Below, piece by piece: positions 58,397 through 64,000 of a stretch of 64,000 nucleotides of DNA. The position numbers and the translations under genes are program-made. This DNA is from Longimicrobiales bacterium. Lineage in GTDB: Bacteria > Gemmatimonadota > Gemmatimonadetes > Longimicrobiales > Gaopeijiaceae. The stretch is taken from assembly GCA_028284495.1 (NCBI GenBank), contig JANQRP010000024.1, forward strand, positions 1 through 64,000. Direction: 5' to 3'. Positions within the stretch are counted from its first letter, which is position 1. Each line of letters opens with the position of its first letter. The notes beneath the pieces were generated by a model. It saw nothing but the letters and a program-made list of their open reading frames with translations, was not told the DNA's origin and searched no databases.

Positions 58397-60320
58397 TGAA
58401 GTCGGTCGCGACCACGCCGCCCCGCGTCGACACGAGTCGGGCGGTGCCGGTCACTGCGTCGTCCCCGGACACGCTGACGCGGAAGGTCGCCGTCTGCGGG
58501 CCGTCGGGCGCGATGCTCTCGAAGTAGAGCGTCTTGTCGTTGAAGGTCGGGTCGACGATCTGGACATCGGTCGTGGGAAACTCGAGCGAGAGCTCGTCGG
58601 CGCGCACGATCTTGACCAGGCGTGCCTGTCGGAGCGCCGTCGGGATGCCGCCGACGTTCTCGTACGTCACCTCCACGTCGAAGTGGCGGCCCGGATCGTC
58701 GGACGACACCTCTTCCACGTTCACTCCGTGGATCTGGAGCTCGGGGAGATGCAGCGCGAGCTGGAGATTGAAGAGGCCCTGGTTACCCGCCCACCGCTCG
58801 AGGACTTCCGGCGGACCGTTCTGCGAGAAGAACTTCGGGTGGAAGCCGCCGAACTCGACCTCGCCGTGCTCCGGGTGCCAGCCGGGCGTCCACGGCATGA
58901 AGCCGGTCTCGTTCCCGAGCTCGTCCAGGAACTGGAGGCGGTCGAGCGAGTCCTCCTCGCCGTCCCCGTTGAGGTCGCCCACCGCGCCTCCGTCCCAGAG
59001 CTCGTCCCCGTACCAGACCGCGCCCAGGTAGAAGTACCCGAAGTCGGGTCCGTGCCCGAACAGGGGGCTTCCGTCGCGAGGAGACCCGTCCACGGGCGGA
59101 CCGCCGCGGTTCCGGTAGGTGAAGTAGGTATCGCCGGCCCAGGGGTAGCCGGTGATGCTCAGCCCGAGCGAGTCGAAGTACTCGTAGAGCGCGAGGTCTT
59201 CGGGAAACATGCTCTCCTCGCCCCGGGACGTCGAAGGCCCGCGGAGGTGCATCGGCACCCGCGTGTCCATCGAGTTGGCGACGGCGATGTTCGGGTGTTC
59301 CAACGTCCACAGGACCACCGAGCGCGTCTCGGGCTCGGACAGGGGATAGGCCCCTGCGCCGAACTGCGTGTACCCGCGGCCGGTCCGGTCGCGGCCCGAA
59401 TCGGGCCGCCAGTTCTCGGGGTAGTTCCGGTGCAGGTCGAGGCCGCCGACCCCGTCCTCGTTCACGCGGCCGTCACCATCGTCGTCGATGCCCTCGCTCT
59501 CGACGATCCAGTCGCCGTCGCCGGTCGCGACCCGTACCATCAGGCGGCCGCTCGGGTCACGTTCGTCGATGACGTGCGTGCCCTCTTCGTCCGGTCCGGG
59601 GCGGCGCCGGATCTGGGTGATGACCCCGTCCCCGTTGATGTCGTTCGCCGGATCCTCGTCGAGCAGCCCGTCGCCGTCGTTGTCGATCGGGCGAACCGAC
59701 GACCGATTGGTCTGGGCGGTCTTGAGGTACATCGATCCGCCATCCGGATTGTTCTGCGGGCGGAGGTAGATCGTCTTCGTGTCGATGAGATGCGTGATCT
59801 CCGGATCGGAACCGTAGTTCTCGACGAGATGCTGCATGAGCCAGAGGACCGACTCGGAGCCCGTGATCTCCCCGGAGTGGCGGCCGCCCTCGAAGAACGC
59901 CGCCGGCTTGTCCGTGTGCGCGCCGGTCGACTTGTTCGTGACCGTCGCCTGGAGCACCGGGACCCCACCGAAGCTCTCACCCACCTGGTACACGTCGACG
60001 ATCTCCGGGTACATCTCCTCCCACCGGAGCATCCATTCCCACATCACCTCGGCCGTGTGGTAGGTGTCGAAGGTGAGCTCGTCGCCGGCGACGTACTCTA
60101 CCTCGGGGTGCATCGCGAAGGGAAAGAAGCTGGGTCCGTGACGCTGGCCCGGTACGACCCAGTAGCGCGGAGGTCCGTCCCGCATGTCCATCTGCGGGAT
60201 CGGAGGCGGGTCGTCCATCATCTGGGCGTGCGCGGGCGTCACGATGACCAGGGCGGTCGTCGCCACGAGTCCGGCTGCTACGGCCCGAACGTGCGGGGTG
60301 GTCGAGAGTCGTCGTGCCAT
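58380..60320 (-). CDS. M14-family zinc carboxypeptidase, exported, with Asp-rich Ca-binding-like loops
   Basis: Signal peptide MARRLSTTPHVRAVAAGLVATTALVIVTPAHAQ; FFEGGRHSGEITGSESVLWLMQHLVENYG (HxxE zinc site); IYLRPQNNPDGGSMYL; DNDGDGLLDED, DDDGDGRVNED. Confidence 0.88.
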   Translation of the reverse strand: MARRLSTTPHVRAVAAGLVATTALVIVTPAHAQMMDDPPPIPQMDMRDGPPRYWVVPGQRHGPSFFPFAMHPEVEYVAGDELTFDTYHTAEVMWEWMLRWEEMYPEIVDVYQVGESFGGVPVLQATVTNKSTGAHTDKPAAFFEGGRHSGEITGSESVLWLMQHLVENYGSDPEITHLIDTKTIYLRPQNNPDGGSMYLKTAQTNRSSVRPIDNDGDGLLDEDPANDINGDGVITQIRRRPGPDEEGTHVIDERDPSGRLMVRVATGDGDWIVESEGIDDDGDGRVNEDGVGGLDLHRNYPENWRPDSGRDRTGRGYTQFGAGAYPLSEPETRSVVLWTLEHPNIAVANSMDTRVPMHLRGPSTSRGEESMFPEDLALYEYFDSLGLSITGYPWAGDTYFTYRNRGGPPVDGSPRDGSPLFGHGPDFGYFYLGAVWYGDELWDGGAVGDLNGDGEEDSLDRLQFLDELGNETGFMPWTPGWHPEHGEVEFGGFHPKFFSQNGPPEVLERWAGNQGLFNLQLALHLPELQIHGVNVEEVSSDDPGRHFDVEVTYENVGGIPTALRQARLVKIVRADELSLEFPTTDVQIVDPTFNDKTLYFESIAPDGPQTATFRVSVSGDDAVTGTARLVSTRGGVVATDFTIPGG

Positions 60321-60463
60321 GGTACGGTGCGTGCGGAGGTGGGCGGGTCGGAAGCGCCCAAGCTCGCAGGGGATCCGGCCCCACGCCACCCGGGGCCCTC
60401 GTCGCCGACGGGTCGCGCGCGGCGGCCGCTTGACCCGCTCGCCGCCACGGGAGAGGCTCCGAG

Positions 60464-61477
60464 ATGCCCGCCGCTCACCCGTCCGCCGATCTCGCCACAT
60501 GGCCCCGCGACCGCTGGGAGGACGTCGTCGCCCGCGTCCGCCGCCTCGTTCCCGCCAGCCCGTGCGTCCGGATACCGCATCTGGAGGAGGCGGTCGGCGG
60601 GGACATCCGGCTCAAGCTGGAGAACCTGAACCGCACCGGCTCGTTCAAGGTCCGGGGTGCGACGGCGAAGATCACCTCGCTCAGCGCGGAAGAGCGCTCG
60701 CGAGGGATCGTTGCCTGCTCGAGTGGAAACCACGGACGCGCGGTTGCCTGGGTGGCCGGGCGGCTCGGAGTACCGGCGACGGTCTTCGTGCCCCGGTGGG
60801 TCGACCCCGTGAAGCTCGCGGGAATGCGCGCCGACGGCGCCGAGGTCCGGCTGGTGGGCGACACCTACGACGCGGCCGCGGCCGCTGCTCGCGATGACGC
60901 CGGGCGCGCCGGTCGCCCCTTCGTCCATCCCTTCGACGATCTGGAGGTGGCGGCGGGGCAGGGGACGGCCGGGTTGGAGATTCTCGAAGAGGTCCCGGAC
61001 GTGCGCCACGTGGTGGTCTGCCTCTCCGGGGGTGGGCTGGCCGGTGGGATCGCTGCCGCGCTCCGCTCTCGCGGATCGGACGCCGAGATGGTCGCGGTCT
61101 CGGCCGCGCGCGCGCGGGTGATGTACGAGAGCCTTCGCGCGGGTCGTCCGATCGAGCTGCCGGAGGAGCCGACGGTGGCCAGCGCCCTCTCCGGCGGAAT
61201 CGAGCTCGATAACCGCGTGACCTTCGAGCTGGTGCGACGGCACGTGGATCGGCACCTCGTCGTGTCCGAGGACGCCATCGAGCGAGCCATGGCCTGGGCC
61301 GTGCGGCACCTGCGCCTAGTCGTGGAGGGCGGTGGGGCGGTGGGGCTCGCCGCGCTGCTGGAGGGGATGCTCCCGGTCGACGGCCGCGAGGGACCGGTGG
61401 TGGTCGTCGTCAGCGGCGGGAACGTGGACGCTGCCCGGCTCGCGGAGCTCGCGGCCCCGGAGCCGGAGGTCGACTGA
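60464..61477 (+). CDS. PLP-dependent threonine/serine dehydratase family protein
   Basis: IRLKLENLNRTGSFKVRGATAKI; ACSSGNHGRAVAWVAGRLGVPATVFVP; VVVCLSGGGLAGGIAAAL. Confidence 0.9.
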   Translation: MPAAHPSADLATWPRDRWEDVVARVRRLVPASPCVRIPHLEEAVGGDIRLKLENLNRTGSFKVRGATAKITSLSAEERSRGIVACSSGNHGRAVAWVAGRLGVPATVFVPRWVDPVKLAGMRADGAEVRLVGDTYDAAAAAARDDAGRAGRPFVHPFDDLEVAAGQGTAGLEILEEVPDVRHVVVCLSGGGLAGGIAAALRSRGSDAEMVAVSAARARVMYESLRAGRPIELPEEPTVASALSGGIELDNRVTFELVRRHVDRHLVVSEDAIERAMAWAVRHLRLVVEGGGAVGLAALLEGMLPVDGREGPVVVVVSGGNVDAARLAELAAPEPEVD

Positions 61478-61507
61478 GCGACGGCGCCCGCAGACGCCGG
61501 GGTCGCT

Positions 61508-61876
61508 TCAGTCCGTCATGATCCGGCGGAGGACCGCCGCCCACCCCAGCAGAAGCGCCACGCCGCCGATCGGCGTGATCGCGCCGAGGCCTCTCACCCC
61601 GGTGCCCACCAGCGCGTAGAGCGAACCCGAGAAGATCAGGATGCCGGCCACGAAGCTCCAGCCGGCGAACACGAGCGAGCCACCCGGCCAGCGAGCGAGG
61701 AGCGCGGCCACCAGGAGCAGCGCGAGTGCGTGCCACATCTGGTACCGGACCGCCGTCTCCCAGATCTCGAGGTCGCCCGGCTCGACACGCGACTCAAGCG
61801 CGTGCGCCCCGAACGCGCCGAGGGCCACGGCGATGAGGGCGAAGGTCGCGCCGGCGAGGGCGAAGGTGCGGTCCAT
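61508..61876 (-). CDS. DUF423 family membrane protein
   Basis: FALIAVALGAFGAHALESRV...WETAVRYQMWHALALLLVA...LFSGSLYALVGTG-type pattern (ILIFSGSLYALVGTGVRGLGAITPIGGVALLLGW). Confidence 0.88.
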   Translation of the reverse strand: MDRTFALAGATFALIAVALGAFGAHALESRVEPGDLEIWETAVRYQMWHALALLLVAALLARWPGGSLVFAGWSFVAGILIFSGSLYALVGTGVRGLGAITPIGGVALLLGWAAVLRRIMTD

Positions 61877-61898
61877 GGTCGAGTCCGGTGCGCGGGCG

Positions 61899-63698
61899 TC
61901 AGTACGCGATCGCGTAGGCCTCACGGCGCGGCCCCGCCGCGGCCGTGCGCGTGCCGGACGGCTCGATGCGGATCATCTGCGCGCCCCCGAACGTGGCCGT
62001 CCAGCCCTCGACGACGCCGAGGTCGTGACCCATCGCCTCGAGCTCGGCGCGGACGCGGGGCGCGACGCGATCCTCGATGGCCACGTTCAGCCCGCCCTGT
62101 GACCGGTACCGCGGGGCCTCGAGCGCCTCCTGTGGCGTCATCCCGAACAGGAGCATGTTGTGGACGACCTGCAGGAGGCTCTGCGTCTGGGCATCGCCGC
62201 CGGGCGTGCCGAGCGTGAACGCCATCTCCGAGCCGCGCGTCGCGAGCAGCGGTGTCAACGTGTGAAACGGGCGCTTGCCGGGCTCGACCACGTTCGGGTG
62301 ATCCGGCTGGAGCGTGAAGAGCGAGCCCCGATTGTGAAGCAGCACACCCGTCTCGGGATCGAGCAGCCCGGAACCGAAGCCCGCGAAGAGCGACTGAATC
62401 CAGCTGACGGCGTTCCCCTCGGCGTCGATCACGGTGAGGTAGACCGTGTCCCCGTCGTCGTCGCCGTCCTCGATGCGTGCTCCCACCGGGACGACCGAAC
62501 CGAAGCCCGGTTCGTACGTCCCGGCCGCCGGACCGATCTGGCCGGCCCGTCCGGCCAGGTACGCCGGGTCGAGCAGCCGGTCCACCGGGACGTCGGCGCG
62601 AAGGGGATCCGCCACCCATCGATCGCGGTCGGCGAAGGCGAGCTTCTTGATCTCGATCATGTGATGGAGATAGCTCGAAGTGTTGTGGCCCATATCGCTG
62701 AACGCGAACGACTTGGCCATCTCCATCTGTTGGAGCTGGGTCACACCCTGGGTGTTCGGCGGCATGGCCCAGAACGTGTGGCCCAGGTAGTCGACGGAGA
62801 GCGGCTCGGGGAACGTCGACGAGTGCGCGGCGAAGTCGTCGAGCGTGAGGAGGCCGCCCTCCGTGTCCAGGTATTCGACGAGTCGCTCGGCCACCGGCCC
62901 GCCGTAGAATCCGGCCGCCCCGTCGGCGGCGATGCGCTCGAGGGTGCGCGCGAGCTCCGGGTTTCGAAGCAGCGACCCCGGCTCCGGCGGCGCGCCGCCC
63001 GGGAGATAGAGGTCCCGGGCCGGGCCCGCGAGGCCACGTCCCTGGGTGCGAAAGTCGTAGGCCAGCCGCTCGGACACCGGAAAGCCGTCACGGGCATAGG
63101 CGATCGCCGGCCCGAGCAGGCGCGAGAGGGGAAGGGATCCCCACCGATCGTGCGCATCGACCCACGCGGCGACCGCGCCGGGCACGGACACCGAGAGGGG
63201 ACCTCTGGAGGGAACGGCGTCTTCGCCGAGTTCCGCGAAGCGCTCGGCTGTCGCGCGGCTTCCCGCACCACCCGACCCGTTCAGCGCATAGACCCGAGCC
63301 TCCGAGGCCGGCCGAACGAGCGCGAAAGCGTCGCCACCAACTCCGTTCATGTGCGGACGCACCACCGCGAGCACGGCCGCCGTGGCGATCGCGGCATCGA
63401 TGGCGTTTCCGCCGTCCTGGAGGACGGCGATGCCCGCCTGGGAAGCGAGCGGGTGGTCCGACACCACCGCGCCCGACGAGCCACGCACGTCCGGTCGGTT
63501 CTGCGGCGGGAAGAAGGGGGTACCGGCGATCGCGCCGACCGGGTGGGCGGGGGAGGCCGAAACCGGCTGTAGCGATGTCTCGGGGGTCGCGGTCGAGCAG
63601 GCGGACACGAGCGGGACCGTCGCCAGCAGAGCGACCAGGCCGCTGCGGCGGGCTTCGGGGCCGAACGTCGGGAAAAATCGGGGGATGGCTCGGGTCAT
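61899..63698 (-). CDS. ggt: Gamma-glutamyltransferase family protein
   Basis: SSGAVVSDHPLASQAGIAVLQDGGNAIDAAIATAAVLAVVRPHMNGVGGDAFALV; DTVYLTVIDAEGNAVSWIQSLFAGFGSGLLDPETGVLLHNRG; LGTPGGDAQTQSLLQVV. Confidence 0.93.
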   Translation of the reverse strand: MTRAIPRFFPTFGPEARRSGLVALLATVPLVSACSTATPETSLQPVSASPAHPVGAIAGTPFFPPQNRPDVRGSSGAVVSDHPLASQAGIAVLQDGGNAIDAAIATAAVLAVVRPHMNGVGGDAFALVRPASEARVYALNGSGGAGSRATAERFAELGEDAVPSRGPLSVSVPGAVAAWVDAHDRWGSLPLSRLLGPAIAYARDGFPVSERLAYDFRTQGRGLAGPARDLYLPGGAPPEPGSLLRNPELARTLERIAADGAAGFYGGPVAERLVEYLDTEGGLLTLDDFAAHSSTFPEPLSVDYLGHTFWAMPPNTQGVTQLQQMEMAKSFAFSDMGHNTSSYLHHMIEIKKLAFADRDRWVADPLRADVPVDRLLDPAYLAGRAGQIGPAAGTYEPGFGSVVPVGARIEDGDDDGDTVYLTVIDAEGNAVSWIQSLFAGFGSGLLDPETGVLLHNRGSLFTLQPDHPNVVEPGKRPFHTLTPLLATRGSEMAFTLGTPGGDAQTQSLLQVVHNMLLFGMTPQEALEAPRYRSQGGLNVAIEDRVAPRVRAELEAMGHDLGVVEGWTATFGGAQMIRIEPSGTRTAAAGPRREAYAIAY

Positions 63699-63920
63699 CG
63701 GTCCGGTTGCGGGTCCGGTAGTGGACGGGTGGGTCGGGGTCTGGACACGTCCATTCTGCGACGCCGATGGGGTCGGGGCCAGCGCTGCGACCGCGTTGAC
63801 CGCGCTGCGCCCCTCGGGTAGCTTTTTTCGTTCTGGGCCGGAGTCTTCCGGCTCCCATGAAGCTGCATCCGCGCGGCGCGCCTTGAAGCGACATTCGCGG
63901 GACCCCCACGAGGAATCTGC

Positions 63921-64000
63921 ATGTCCAAGCGGTACCCGAACGCCCCGAAGCGCGACAGGAAGGTCTCCGACGACGACGCGTTCGTCGCAGGAGTGCTAGA
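63921..64000 (+). CDS. Hypothetical protein, truncated by window end
   Basis: ATG 63921 opens MSKRYPNAPKRDRKVSDDDAFVAGVL... and runs off the window. Confidence 0.4.
   Translation, partial: MSKRYPNAPKRDRKVSDDDAFVAGVL

Noticed and set aside
58683-60629. 648-aa plus-strand ORF opposite the M14 peptidase
   Set aside because: No domain motifs and biased composition; the minus strand encodes signal peptide, zinc site and Ca-binding-like loops, so the plus ORF is a shadow.

Overview
High-GC chromosomal segment from a diderm (LPS-making) bacterium. The gene complement suggests a Gemmatimonadota-like host, but this is an inference from gene content and no search was run. The window opens with the 3' end of a 23S rRNA gene and a 5S rRNA gene. 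A dense run of mostly co-directional housekeeping operons follows: era, rnr, prfB with its programmed frameshift, lysS, lolCD-like, mcsA-mcsB-clpC, bamA-skp-lpxD-lpxC/fabZ-lpxA-gfo-lpxB-LPLAT-lpxK, nadB, rlmH, bshC, murJ, uvrC, gltX, der, plsY, gpsA, surE and pcm. Two tRNAs are present, Gly-CCC and Arg-CCU. The most unusual part is a ~5 kb accessory island (about 45955-51014) bounded by a perfect 48-bp direct repeat of the 3' half of tRNA-Arg(CCU), with no recognisable integrase. Inside it: (i) a minus-strand gene with an RN-x3-H (HEPN-like) motif preceded by a 46-aa microORF through a 4-nt stop/start overlap; (ii) two related 93-nt repeats ending in GATCCGTTAG that bracket one small membrane-protein ORF, resembling an integron cassette without an integrase; (iii) a Cys-rich secreted peptide overlapping a 6-bladed-propeller-like lipoprotein gene. 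Outside the island, murJ appears to lack any ATG/GTG/TTG start that keeps its first transmembrane segment (ATT at 31083 is the best candidate). A 43-aa membrane microprotein absent from the ORF track lies between gfo and lpxB. A shared CarboxypepD_reg-like module occurs in both a zinc-finger anti-sigma factor and a divergently transcribed VWA protein. All family calls come from reading the translated ORFs.
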